Of a stretch of 13,284 nucleotides of DNA, positions 1 through 7,821 are shown one piece after another (within the stretch, counting starts at the first letter, position 1; each line of letters starts with the position of its first letter). The notes beneath the pieces are model-generated. The model was not told the DNA's origin. It ran no database searches and was given only the letters and a program-made list of their open reading frames with translations. Made by a program: the position numbers and the translations under genes. Source of the DNA: Bacteroidales bacterium (GTDB lineage: Bacteria; Bacteroidota; Bacteroidia; Bacteroidales; UBA932); NCBI GenBank assembly GCA_017548805.1, contig JAFYZE010000297.1:1-13284 (forward strand), read 5' to 3'.

Positions 1-2646
1 CTGTCCGGCCTCCTGCTCCTCGCGCATCCTGCGGAACTGCTCCAGCTGCTCCTGGGTGAAGCGCGGCATCTGCGGCCTGTTGCTCGGGATCTCCTGCACC
101 TCGGAAGGGCGTGCCGAAGGGCTCTCCTTGCCGAAGAGATACGAAGGCACGAAGCCGCCGCAGTCGATAACGATCTTCTCGAACACGGTTCCGGGCTCTA
201 TCGGCTTGATGGTGAGCGTGTGCTCGCCCGCCGCCCCGGCGATGTCGAAGCTCTCCACTGCGTCGACCACCCTGGTGGCGACGGTGGGATAATAGACCGA
301 ATAGATATTCTCCGGCTCCTCGTTGAGGCGGCCGTTGAAGTTGATTTCCTTCGCGGGACCTCCGTCGATGCTGGCCGTGAAACGGTGGCCTTCGCGGCGC
401 GCGAATGCCAGCGTGGCATTGAGGATGAAATGTATGTTCACGCTCTTGACATCAGAGGTGAGCGTGAATTTGTAGCTGATTTCGGCCCCGTCCGTAGCCT
501 TGCTGTAAGGCTGGAGAGAAATGCCGCTGAGGGTGCGTCCCATGTAGGGGATGACCGTCCATTTCGCCTCTGCGGCATCCTTGGTGGCGTAGAAATGCTC
601 CGCCTCCATGGTCACCGTACCGTCCTTCTCCGTGAACTCATAGAGCCCCGGCTTGATCTCCTCGAAACGGCCTACGGCCGGCTGGGTGTCAGCCGGGAAG
701 TTGTCGTTCCAGTTGGTGTAGCCGATATGCTTCTGGGTCATCATGCCGTTCCATTTGCCTCCGGCGATGTCGGTGTTGTATGCGGCGTTGAGCTCAGCGT
801 CGCGCTTGAAGTCCCTCTCGCAGCGGTCGGCCCACTCGTTGGCGGCGGGATTGCCCTCGGCGAGGTACTTGTGGTTCATCGCCTGCGAGTAATACATGTC
901 ATAGACATTCGCCAGAGCCTGGGTAGGGAAGAGGATGACCTGCTGGTATACATCGCGGTATTTCGGATCGAGGGTCAGGTACTGGCGCAGGGCCTCCGCC
1001 TCGAGGCGGGCCCACTCGTCGGCCACCTGCTTCCATTCTCCGGACTCCAGATTGTAGGTATTCTTGTCTAGCATTTCGGCCGTGATGCGGCCGCTGTATT
1101 TGCACAGCAGGTTGAGGATGCGCGTCGCCTCCTCCGCCTGGTCGGCGCCGAACTGCTGCTCGCAGAATCCGTAGGTATGCTCGAGCAGCGTGGAGGCCGA
1201 ATACTTGAACGGGCTCCAGGCCATGTCGAGGAACAGCGAGATGGGATACTCCATCGGCTTGAGGTCGCCGACGTTGAGGACCCAGATCTTGTCCACGCCG
1301 TAGTCGTAGGTCAGCTGCATCTGCTCCCAGAGGTGCTGTACCGGGGTGACATTGAGCCACTTGGAATTGCGAGGTGCGCCCACGTAATCCACGTGGTAAT
1401 ACATGCCCCATCCGCCCTTGTGCTGGCGCTCGGCGGCGTCGGGGAGCTTGCGGACATCGCCCCAGTTGTCATCGGAGATGAGGATGATGACGTCATCGGG
1501 AACGCGGAGTCCCTTCTCGTAGTAGAGCTGGACCTCCTTGTAGAGGGCCCATACTTGGGGACGCTGCTCGGCGGGCTTGCCAGTCACTTTCCTGATGATC
1601 TGGCGCTGGTCCCTGAAGAGGCCTTCCATCATCTTGATGTTGTCCTCGTCGGAGCCGGCGAGGGCGGCGTCACCGTCGCCGCGCATGCCGATGGTGATGA
1701 GGTCTTCGTTGTTCTTGGAGCGCTCGATACCCTCGCGGAAGAAGCGCTGGAGCTCCTTCTTGTTCTTGGTGTAGTCCCAGACTCCGCCGTAGGCCTTGGG
1801 GTCGCGGGCCCACTCCTGGTGGTTGCGGGCCATCGGCTCGTGATGTGAAGTACCCATCACGATGCCCATCTCGTCGGCGGTCTTGGAGTTGAGAGGATCG
1901 TCGGCATAGAATGCCCAGCCCCACATTGCCGGCCACAGGAAGTTGCCGCGCAGGCGGAGGATGAGTTCGAAGACATCGGCGTAGAACTCATGCCCGCCGA
2001 AGTCCGTGCCGTAATAGTTCTTCACCCAGCCGGTAAGGCAGGGGGCCTCGTCGTTGAGGAAGATGCCGCGGTACTTGACCGCGGGCTCGCCGGCGGTGTA
2101 AGTGCCCGGCTCGATGGAGACATTGTCATGATGCCCTATCGGCGTGTCGGCCCAGAAATACCAGGGTGAAACGCCCATCTGCTCGCTGAGCTCGTAGATG
2201 CCGTAGACCGTACCCCTGCGGTCGCTTCCGGCGATGACGAGGGCCTCGGAAACGCCCGGAAGCGGATCCTTGACGACGGTCATGATGTATTTCTCATTCC
2301 TGCCCTCGAGTTCGGAGCGGTCGATCTTGCCGCTGTCGAGGATCTGCGAGATGTATTTCGTCCCGATGGTTCCGATGATGATCATCCGGCCGGAGCGCGG
2401 CTCGTTCACGAGCGAAGCTTCGGTGCCGCCGACGGCCTTGAAATCTTTCTGGAGCGCTTTCAGCGCAATCTGTACTGCGCTGTTGTCCGCCTCATCCGCG
2501 AGGATGGCGGTAGGGGTCCCGCCCGCAATCACGGGGAAGCGGCCGGGAGACAGGTCATAATGCGCTATCCCCTTGTGGTCGATCGCCATCACCTGGGCGG
2601 CGCCCAGCAGGCAGGAAAAAAGGAGAACGGTCAGTATTCTTTTCAT
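1..2646 (-). CDS. GH115 family xylan alpha-1,2-glucuronidase, secreted, 3' end outside window
   Basis: Glycoside hydrolase family 115 enzymes remove glucuronic or 4-O-methylglucuronic acid from the xylan backbone, including from internal xyloses. The frame is open for 882 codons from the ATG at 2646 to the window edge with no stop. Residues 1-21 form a signal peptide (MKRILTVLLF start, cleavage near VMA). A small N-terminal domain spans about 25-185. The catalytic barrel begins at KYRGIFLNDE (191-200) and continues through LRGNFLWPAMW (232-242), MGTSHHEPMARN (264-275), and the ISDDNWGD and HVDYVGAPRN segments. A C-terminal beta-sandwich (about 680-838) starts at MEAEHF and ends with VFEKIVIDCGG, as in GH115 C-terminal domains. 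Past it lies a Gln/Glu/Arg-rich tail. The gene follows the retropepsin-like gene by 25 bp and is probably cotranscribed. The family call is firm; the exact substrate is inferred. Confidence 0.95.
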   Translation of the reverse strand, partial: MKRILTVLLFSCLLGAAQVMAIDHKGIAHYDLSPGRFPVIAGGTPTAILADEADNSAVQIALKALQKDFKAVGGTEASLVNEPRSGRMIIIGTIGTKYISQILDSGKIDRSELEGRNEKYIMTVVKDPLPGVSEALVIAGSDRRGTVYGIYELSEQMGVSPWYFWADTPIGHHDNVSIEPGTYTAGEPAVKYRGIFLNDEAPCLTGWVKNYYGTDFGGHEFYADVFELILRLRGNFLWPAMWGWAFYADDPLNSKTADEMGIVMGTSHHEPMARNHQEWARDPKAYGGVWDYTKNKKELQRFFREGIERSKNNEDLITIGMRGDGDAALAGSDEDNIKMMEGLFRDQRQIIRKVTGKPAEQRPQVWALYKEVQLYYEKGLRVPDDVIILISDDNWGDVRKLPDAAERQHKGGWGMYYHVDYVGAPRNSKWLNVTPVQHLWEQMQLTYDYGVDKIWVLNVGDLKPMEYPISLFLDMAWSPFKYSASTLLEHTYGFCEQQFGADQAEEATRILNLLCKYSGRITAEMLDKNTYNLESGEWKQVADEWARLEAEALRQYLTLDPKYRDVYQQVILFPTQALANVYDMYYSQAMNHKYLAEGNPAANEWADRCERDFKRDAELNAAYNTDIAGGKWNGMMTQKHIGYTNWNDNFPADTQPAVGRFEEIKPGLYEFTEKDGTVTMEAEHFYATKDAAEAKWTVIPYMGRTLSGISLQPYSKATDGAEISYKFTLTSDVKSVNIHFILNATLAFARREGHRFTASIDGGPAKEINFNGRLNEEPENIYSVYYPTVATRVVDAVESFDIAGAAGEHTLTIKPIEPGTVFEKIVIDCGGFVPSYLFGKESPSARPSEVQEIPSNRPQMPRFTQEQLEQFRRMREEQEAGQ

Positions 2647-2671
2647 GTTGGATTGGTTTGTGTTCTGTGTC

Positions 2672-3688
2672 CTAGTATGAAATCTTGGATTTCAGGCAGT
2701 AATCCATGGCTGCAACGTTGCCGCTCTTTGCGGCAAGTGAAGCGTAGTAGTAAGTCTTGCTGATATCGATGTTGGCATACTGCATGGCCAGGTCGTATAA
2801 GGTGTATCCGAGGGTCTCATCCTTGAATTTGCTCTTGCGGATCTCCTTCTCCGTGGTGTTGAACATGCGGCAGTAGGCCGCTACGGCCTCCTCGTAGTAC
2901 TTGATGGCAGTAGCCTTGCTGCCCTTGCGGGCGTAGCAGTCGCCGAGCGCGTCATACATCCAGTAGTCGAGCGTGAGGGACTTGCCGAGATTGGCGTCCA
3001 GCCAGGGCTTGATCAGGGCGATGCAGTCGTCGTTGCGGCGCAGGATGTTCAGCACCATCGCGTACTGGTACTCGCTGTACATGGTCAGCACGTCCATTTC
3101 CCGGAGTGTGGCGAAGATGTCGGCCGCCTGGGCGTACTCCTTGGCGTCCAGATGGGCCTTGAGGACTTTCACCATCTCTTCAGCGGTGTCCTGCTCCTCT
3201 TCGACCGGAGCGGCCGCCGTCTGCAAGTCTTCCTCGAAACGGTCGTCTATGATGAGCCGGCTGCCCTCCTGCGACACGGTGCCGAAGCAGTCGAAAGCGG
3301 AATTGCCGACCAGCAGGGGCACGGTCTGCTTGGTGATGACGAATGCCGGGAGGTTCTGGACTATGACCTTGCCTATCTTGAGGCTGCGGATGACGAATGA
3401 AGCGGCCTTGGTGGAGCTGCCGTTGGGCATCTTCACCGTGGTCATGCCGTTAACGTCGGCATCGGCGATGTAGCCGTTCTCGTAGAGGAACATATAGGTG
3501 GTGCTCGATACGCTGGCGTACCAGCTTTCGGGCGTGTAATATGTCCTGACGCCTACGCCGTTGACGGAGGCTTCCATGGTATAGCGTCCGTCGGTCTCGT
3601 GGTTGAGGGGGATGACGGTCTGGGCGCGGAGGGCCGGGGCGGCGAGCGCCGCTGTAAGCATGGCGGCAAGGAAAAGCGGGATTCTCAT
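2672..3688 (-). CDS. Secreted protein with degenerate retropepsin-like domain and C-terminal helical (TPR/Sel1-like) repeats
   Basis: A 338-residue exported protein. Residues 1-22 form a signal peptide ending ALRA. Residues 24-148 resemble the clan AA aspartic protease (retropepsin-like) domains of Bacteroidetes: an N-terminal strand pair with VNGVGV (42-47), a late strand pair RSLKIGKVIVQNLPAFVI (101-118), and the closing LLVGNSAFDCFG (125-136) that corresponds to the LLG-x-S motif. Where active members carry Asp-Thr/Ser-Gly-Ala there is Thr-Pro-Glu-Ser (52-55), so the catalytic Asp is absent and protease activity is unlikely. An acidic linker (about 150-172) leads to helical repeats (172-338) such as LGDCYARKGSKATAIKYYEEA and LAAKSGNVAAMDYC, which look like TPR or Sel1 repeats. 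It lies 25 bp upstream of the GH115 gene and has a TAnnTTTG element in front. A binding or scaffolding role in the periplasm is possible; function unknown. Confidence 0.82.
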   Translation of the reverse strand: MRIPLFLAAMLTAALAAPALRAQTVIPLNHETDGRYTMEASVNGVGVRTYYTPESWYASVSSTTYMFLYENGYIADADVNGMTTVKMPNGSSTKAASFVIRSLKIGKVIVQNLPAFVITKQTVPLLVGNSAFDCFGTVSQEGSRLIIDDRFEEDLQTAAAPVEEEQDTAEEMVKVLKAHLDAKEYAQAADIFATLREMDVLTMYSEYQYAMVLNILRRNDDCIALIKPWLDANLGKSLTLDYWMYDALGDCYARKGSKATAIKYYEEAVAAYCRMFNTTEKEIRKSKFKDETLGYTLYDLAMQYANIDISKTYYYASLAAKSGNVAAMDYCLKSKISY

Positions 3689-3709
3689 GTCTGCAAGCGG
3701 TTAGATAGA

Positions 3710-3717
3710 CAAATATA
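3710..3717 (-). promoter_or_regulatory. Bacteroidetes -7 promoter element (TATATTTG) for the leftward operon
   Basis: Read on the minus strand, the sequence is TATATTTG, an exact match to the Bacteroidetes -7 consensus TAnnTTTG. It ends 21 bases before the ATG at 3688, which predicts a short leader. No convincing TTTG -33 element is visible at the usual distance; only an AT-rich stretch (TTTAAA on that strand) lies upstream. Confidence 0.6.
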
Positions 3718-3754
3718 GGAAAATAACACGATTTAAAGACGGATTCAATCTTTC

Positions 3755-3784
3755 TTTGTATATTGCAAAAGAGAAATACTTTAC
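3755..3784 (+). promoter_or_regulatory. Possible weak promoter for the rightward operon
   Basis: A TTTG at 3755-3758 is followed after 18 bases by TACTTTAC (3777-3784), which matches TAnnTT but not the final TG of the Bacteroidetes -7 element. An alternative -7 candidate is TTTCTTTG at 3751-3758, with one mismatch to TAnnTTTG. The 106-bp divergent region must hold the promoter of the GH39 gene, but neither candidate is strong. A weak core promoter would fit dependence on an activator or alternative sigma factor, which is inference. Confidence 0.25.
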
Positions 3785-3794
3785 CTTCAATGCT

Positions 3795-5462
3795 ATGAAA
3801 AGAATCCTCACCTTCTCACTGCTGATCCTGCTGGCGTCGTCCCTTTTCGCACAGCAGAAAGTCACCTTGGAGGTGAACGCCGCTGAAAAGGTCGGGGCCA
3901 TGGATCCGATCTGGGCCTGGTTCGGTTATGACGAGCCGAACTATACGACGATGAAAGACGGGCGCAAGCTCCTGTCAGAGATTGCGGAGCTGAGTCCCGT
4001 CCCTGTCAGGATCCGCACGCACAACCTCATGACTTCAGGTGACGGAGTAGCAGCCATGAAATGGGGCTCCACCAACATATATACCGAGGATTCCGACGGG
4101 AATTCCGTCTACTACTGGGAGATCATCGACCATATATTCGACACATTCGTGGACAGGGGCATTAAGCCGCTGGTCGAGGTGGGGTTCATGCCGGAGGCCC
4201 TGACGACCGCCGAGACGCACTACCGGCATCATTGGAGTCCCGAAAACCAGAGGGACCTTTTCACCGGATGGACATATCCTCCCAGCGACTATGAGAAATG
4301 GGCCGAGCTCGTGTACCAGTGGGTTCGGCACAGTATCGACAGATACGGGCAGGAAGAGGTGGAGACCTGGTGGTGGGAGCTCTGGAACGAGCCTGACATA
4401 GGGTATTGGCATGGTACGCCGGAGGAGTTCTGCAAGCTGTACGACTACACCTCGGAAGCTATCAAGCGGGCTTTGCCGACTGCCATCGTCGGAGGCCCCG
4501 ACACCACCAATCCCAACGGCGGCAGGGCTGCGAACTATCTCAAGACCTTCCTGGACCATTGTTCCGAGGGCACGAACTACGTAACTGGAGGGAAAGGCTC
4601 GCACCTGGACTTCATCGCCTTCCACGCCAAGGGCTCGCCCACCATCGTGGACGGGCATGTCAGGATGAACGCCGGAGCCCAGCTCCGGGCCATCGACGCA
4701 GGCTGTGCAATAGTGGCTTCGTATCCCAAGTTCAAGGATCTGCCCATTGTCATCGGCGAATCCGATCCTGAAGGCTGCGCTGCCTGCGGCATGTATACCA
4801 ATCCAGAGAATGCCTACCGCAACGGCACGATGTACTCCAGCTACACGGCGGCGACCTTCGCCCGCAAATACGAGATTGCCGCCAGGCACGGCGTGCGCCT
4901 CGCCGGGGCCGTGACCTGGGCCTTCGAGTTCGAGGACCAGCCGTGGTTCCACGGCTTCCGGGACCTCGCGACCAACGGAGTGGACAAGCCCGTGCTCAAT
5001 GCTTTCCGGATGTTCGGCAAGATGTCCGGTGACCGTGTGGCAGTGAAGGGCAATGCCTATTCGCTGGACGAGATGCTCGAGGGTAGCGTCAGGGACCGCG
5101 ACGACGTCTCGGCCCTGGCCTCGCTGTCGGAGCGGTCCCTCGCCGTCATGGTCTGGGACTACCACGATGACAACATCCCCGACTGGGGTTCGGAAGTGGA
5201 AGTGCGCATCAGCGGCATACCCGTAAAGAAAGCCACCCTGAAACACTATCGTATCGACGCCGACCACAGCAATTCCTATGAGGCTTGGCTTGCGATGGGT
5301 TCTCCACAGGATCCCTCTCCCGCACAGTACAAAGCCCTCGAGCAGGCGGGTAAACTCGCCGAGTTCGAACCCGCCAGGGACGTGAAGGTCAGGAAAGGAA
5401 GCTGTGCCGTCTCATTCCGACTTCCCCGTCAGGGAACATCCCTTCTGCTTTTCGAATGGTAA
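3795..5462 (+). CDS. GH39 family glycoside hydrolase (beta-xylosidase-like), secreted
   Basis: A 555-residue protein resembling GH39 retaining enzymes, which include beta-xylosidases and alpha-L-iduronidases. I chose the ATG at 3795 because it starts a clean signal peptide (MKRILTFSLL to SLFAQ); an upstream in-frame ATG at 3756 would put 13 unlikely residues in front of it. The TIM-barrel core contains WELWNEPD with the probable acid/base Glu at residue 199, and IVIGESDPEG with the probable nucleophile Glu at 322. A characteristic stretch follows (AVTWAFEFEDQPWF, then FRDLATNGVDKPVLNAF). A C-terminal beta-rich domain covers about 400-555. It heads the rightward operon, 20 bp before the propeller-TIM gene, and opposes a GH115 gene, which supports a role in releasing xylose or related sugars from glucuronoxylan oligosaccharides in the periplasm. 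The exact substrate cannot be told from sequence. Confidence 0.9.
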   Translation: MKRILTFSLLILLASSLFAQQKVTLEVNAAEKVGAMDPIWAWFGYDEPNYTTMKDGRKLLSEIAELSPVPVRIRTHNLMTSGDGVAAMKWGSTNIYTEDSDGNSVYYWEIIDHIFDTFVDRGIKPLVEVGFMPEALTTAETHYRHHWSPENQRDLFTGWTYPPSDYEKWAELVYQWVRHSIDRYGQEEVETWWWELWNEPDIGYWHGTPEEFCKLYDYTSEAIKRALPTAIVGGPDTTNPNGGRAANYLKTFLDHCSEGTNYVTGGKGSHLDFIAFHAKGSPTIVDGHVRMNAGAQLRAIDAGCAIVASYPKFKDLPIVIGESDPEGCAACGMYTNPENAYRNGTMYSSYTAATFARKYEIAARHGVRLAGAVTWAFEFEDQPWFHGFRDLATNGVDKPVLNAFRMFGKMSGDRVAVKGNAYSLDEMLEGSVRDRDDVSALASLSERSLAVMVWDYHDDNIPDWGSEVEVRISGIPVKKATLKHYRIDADHSNSYEAWLAMGSPQDPSPAQYKALEQAGKLAEFEPARDVKVRKGSCAVSFRLPRQGTSLLLFEW

Positions 5463-5482
5463 AACCTTAAACATAAACGAAT

Positions 5483-7279
5483 ATGAATCTGAAAAGAATC
5501 CTCAGCCTTGCGCTGCTTTCCTTCGCTGCTTTCGTGGCATTCGCCCAGCATCCGACACCGGTGCACAGTTATCTTGAGATATACGATCTGGACAGCGGCA
5601 CCCACAAGGTCATCAAGGAGTTCGACTATGTCGTGGAGGCCCCAGACTGGACCCCTGACGGCCAATGGCTCGTGTTCAATTCCGGCGGCAAGCTCTACAA
5701 GATGGCTCCCGACGGCTCTACGGACCCGATCGAAATCCCCACCGGCTCCATCACCCAGTGCAACAACGACCATGTCGTCACCGTCGACAACAAATGGATA
5801 GGCCTCAGCAGCAACGACCCTTCGGTCAGCAGGGGAGGATCCTATGTGTTCATCATGCCCTTCGAGGGCGGCGAGCCTCGCAAGATCACTCCGCTCAGCA
5901 CCAGCTACCTCCACGGCATCAGCCCTGATGGGAAGACTATCGCCTATTTCGCCCAGCGCGGGACTGGTGAGGAGCGCAGCCAGGATGTCTATACCATGTC
6001 TATCAAGGGCGGAAAGGAAATCCGCATGACCGACGCTCCCGGCGTGGACGACGGTCCGGAATACAGCCGTGACGGCAAGTATATCTGGTTCAACAGCGAG
6101 CGCACCGGCCGCATGCAGGCATGGCGCATGAGGGCCAACGGCAAGGACCAGACGCAGATGACCTTCGACGAGGATATGAATTCATGGTTCCCGCACATCT
6201 CCCCAGACGGCCAGAAAGTCGTTTACATCGCCTATCATGACTACGAGCTTCAGCCTTCGCAGCATCTGCCTGACCTGAACGTACAGATCCGCATGATTCC
6301 CGCCACCGGCGGCGAGCCCAAGGTCCTGGTGGAGTTTTTCGGCGGTCAGGGCAGCATCAACGTCAATTCCTGGAGTCCTGACAGCAAGAAATTCGCCTAC
6401 ATCAGCTACCGTACGACAGAAGAGCTGACCGCCCCGAAGAAGGAGATGGCGGTCCAGCTCTACTCCGTCCGTTCGCTCATCGGTACTCCGGAACTTTTCG
6501 CCAAGAATCATGACTATGTGCTCAGGAGACTGTCCGAACTGGGTTACACCGGAGTCGAGGCCATCAGCTATGCCGACGGCATGTTCTCCGGCCTTGCCCC
6601 GGCTGCGTTCCGCAGCGAGGTGGAGAAATACGGGCTCAAGATCATCTCTTCGCACGCGACCCACGGCCTGAGCAGGGCTGAATTGGTCTCCGGCAACTTC
6701 TCGGAGGCTCTCAAGTGGTGGGATGCCTGCATTGCGGCGCACAAGGCTGCTGGCATCCCCAGGATAGTCATGACATACTCGCCTATGCCCGAGACAGAGG
6801 CCGAACTTGCTACGATGGCCTCGTATCTCGAGGCCATCGGCGCCAAATGCCGCGAAGCGGGCATCCGCTTCGGCTACCACAGCCACGACCATGAGTTCAA
6901 CAAGGTGGCCGGTACCACGATGCTCGACTATTTCATCAGCCACACAGCTCCGGAGAATGTCTTCTTCCAGATGGACGTCTACTGGGCCGTCATAGGCAAC
7001 GCGAGCCCTGTGGAGTATTTCAACAAGTATCCCGGCCGTTTCGAGGTCCTGCACATCAAGGACAAATATGAGCTCGGCCAGAGCGGAATGGTCAACTTCG
7101 AGGCGATCTTCAACAACGCCGCCCGTGCCGGCATGAAGGCTTATGTCGTCGAGATGGAGTACGCCAGTACCCCCAACATCCTCCGCGGCCTGCGCCAGAG
7201 CGCCTTCTACCTCCGCAACGCCTCCTACGTCCTGCCGGACTACTCCAACCTTCCTGCAGAGCAAATGCGCAGAAGATGA
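5483..7279 (+). CDS. Fusion of TolB-like beta-propeller with xylose-isomerase-like TIM barrel, exported
   Basis: A 598-residue protein made of two normally separate parts. Residues 1-21 form a signal peptide (FAAFVAFAQ). Residues 25-310 form a TolB/WD40-like PD40 propeller with repeated SPDGK-type turns: APDWTPDGQWLVFNSGG (53-69), HGISPDGKTIAYF (144-156), EYSRDGKYIWFNS (193-205), PHISPDGQKVVYI (237-249) and SWSPDSKKFAYIS (296-308). A short linker (311-320) leads to a sugar phosphate isomerase/epimerase-like TIM barrel (322-585) that begins with AVQLYSVRS. Likely metal or active-site residues are Glu359, His391, His466/468/470, Asp498, His524 and Glu557, all present, so the barrel may be active. 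Both parts look complete and there is no frameshift at the join. The start has an A-rich leader, 20 bp after the GH39 stop. The stop overlaps the sigma factor start (ATGA). A periplasmic epimerase or isomerase acting on a released sugar is a guess. Confidence 0.88.
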   Translation: MNLKRILSLALLSFAAFVAFAQHPTPVHSYLEIYDLDSGTHKVIKEFDYVVEAPDWTPDGQWLVFNSGGKLYKMAPDGSTDPIEIPTGSITQCNNDHVVTVDNKWIGLSSNDPSVSRGGSYVFIMPFEGGEPRKITPLSTSYLHGISPDGKTIAYFAQRGTGEERSQDVYTMSIKGGKEIRMTDAPGVDDGPEYSRDGKYIWFNSERTGRMQAWRMRANGKDQTQMTFDEDMNSWFPHISPDGQKVVYIAYHDYELQPSQHLPDLNVQIRMIPATGGEPKVLVEFFGGQGSINVNSWSPDSKKFAYISYRTTEELTAPKKEMAVQLYSVRSLIGTPELFAKNHDYVLRRLSELGYTGVEAISYADGMFSGLAPAAFRSEVEKYGLKIISSHATHGLSRAELVSGNFSEALKWWDACIAAHKAAGIPRIVMTYSPMPETEAELATMASYLEAIGAKCREAGIRFGYHSHDHEFNKVAGTTMLDYFISHTAPENVFFQMDVYWAVIGNASPVEYFNKYPGRFEVLHIKDKYELGQSGMVNFEAIFNNAARAGMKAYVVEMEYASTPNILRGLRQSAFYLRNASYVLPDYSNLPAEQMRRR

Positions 7280-7776
7280 ACGACCATTCCTTCCAGTCAA
7301 GCTTCAAGCAGTATTATAGGCAGCTGTGCATCTACGCCCTGCACTTCGTCGAGAATGCGGGTGCGGCCGAGGACATCGTGCAGGACGCTTTCGTGGGCTT
7401 GTGGCAAAGGAAGGATGATATCAGGGATGTCAAGTCCTATCTCTATGCATCGGTTCGGAACGGATGCCTGACATTCCTGAAGAAGCAGCGCCAGAGTACG
7501 GAAGGCCTTTCAGACGGCATTCTGGAAGACCTTCCGGACGAGGGGCTCGAAGACCGTTCCGAGATCGAGGCCAGGATGTGGTCCGCCATCGATTCCCTGC
7601 CGGAAAGGAGGCGCCAGGTCCTCCTGATGAGCAAACGCGACGGCATGAAGTATGAGGACATCGCCTACCACCTCGGCATCTCCGTCCATACCGTCCGCAA
7701 CCACATTTCCAAGGCCATGGAAGGCCTCCGGAACCTCCCATTGAAGATTTTCTCATTTTTCTTCTGCACAGGATAG
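7276..7776 (+). CDS. ECF-type RNA polymerase sigma factor (FecI-like)
   Basis: A 166-residue group 4 sigma factor. Region 2 covers residues 10-70 (FKQYYRQLCIYAL, AAEDIVQDAFVGLWQR, VKSYLYASVRNGCLTFLKK). A variable acidic linker covers 72-97. Region 4 covers about 98-152, with a helix-turn-helix at YEDIAYHLGISVHTVRNHIS (126-145). The ATG at 7276 overlaps the preceding TGA by four bases, and the protein begins at the usual place for the family, so the start is sound and translational coupling to the upstream gene is likely. A FecR-type anti-sigma gene follows after 45 bp. It should direct transcription of a small target set, perhaps the receptor genes downstream, once released by the anti-sigma factor. 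Unusually, it is embedded after glycan-enzyme genes rather than behind its own promoter. Confidence 0.95.
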   Translation: MNDHSFQSSFKQYYRQLCIYALHFVENAGAAEDIVQDAFVGLWQRKDDIRDVKSYLYASVRNGCLTFLKKQRQSTEGLSDGILEDLPDEGLEDRSEIEARMWSAIDSLPERRRQVLLMSKRDGMKYEDIAYHLGISVHTVRNHISKAMEGLRNLPLKIFSFFFCTG

Positions 7777-7791
7777 TACTTTTTCCCTATT

Positions 7792-7818
7792 GCAGAGTCT
7801 TAATGGTAAAAACTCTGC
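7792..7818. repeat. Perfect 7-bp inverted repeat just before the fecR-like start
   Basis: GCAGAGT at 7792-7798 is the exact reverse complement of ACTCTGC at 7812-7818, separated by 13 bases. The right arm ends three bases before the ATG at 7822. It could form a small RNA hairpin over the ribosome entry site, or be a protein-binding site. No terminator-like U tract follows. Such a short repeat could arise by chance. Confidence 0.4.
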
Positions 7819-7821
7819 TTT

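Noticed and set aside
220..1848. Long plus-strand open frames at 220-1071 and 1177-1848
   Set aside because: They are antisense shadows of the GH115 coding frame; their predicted peptides show no family motif and the minus strand gives a continuous recognisable enzyme.
3756..3794. Upstream in-frame ATG for the GH39 gene
   Set aside because: It would place 13 polar residues before a clear signal peptide and start inside the probable promoter region; ATG 3795 is better.
4035..5267. 410-codon minus-strand open frame opposite the GH39 gene
   Set aside because: High-GC shadow; the peptide is His/Val/Gly-rich without motifs, and the plus strand encodes a clear glycoside hydrolase.
6182..7300. 372-codon minus-strand open frame opposite the TIM-barrel region
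   Set aside because: Shadow of a well-supported plus-strand gene; no recognisable domain.
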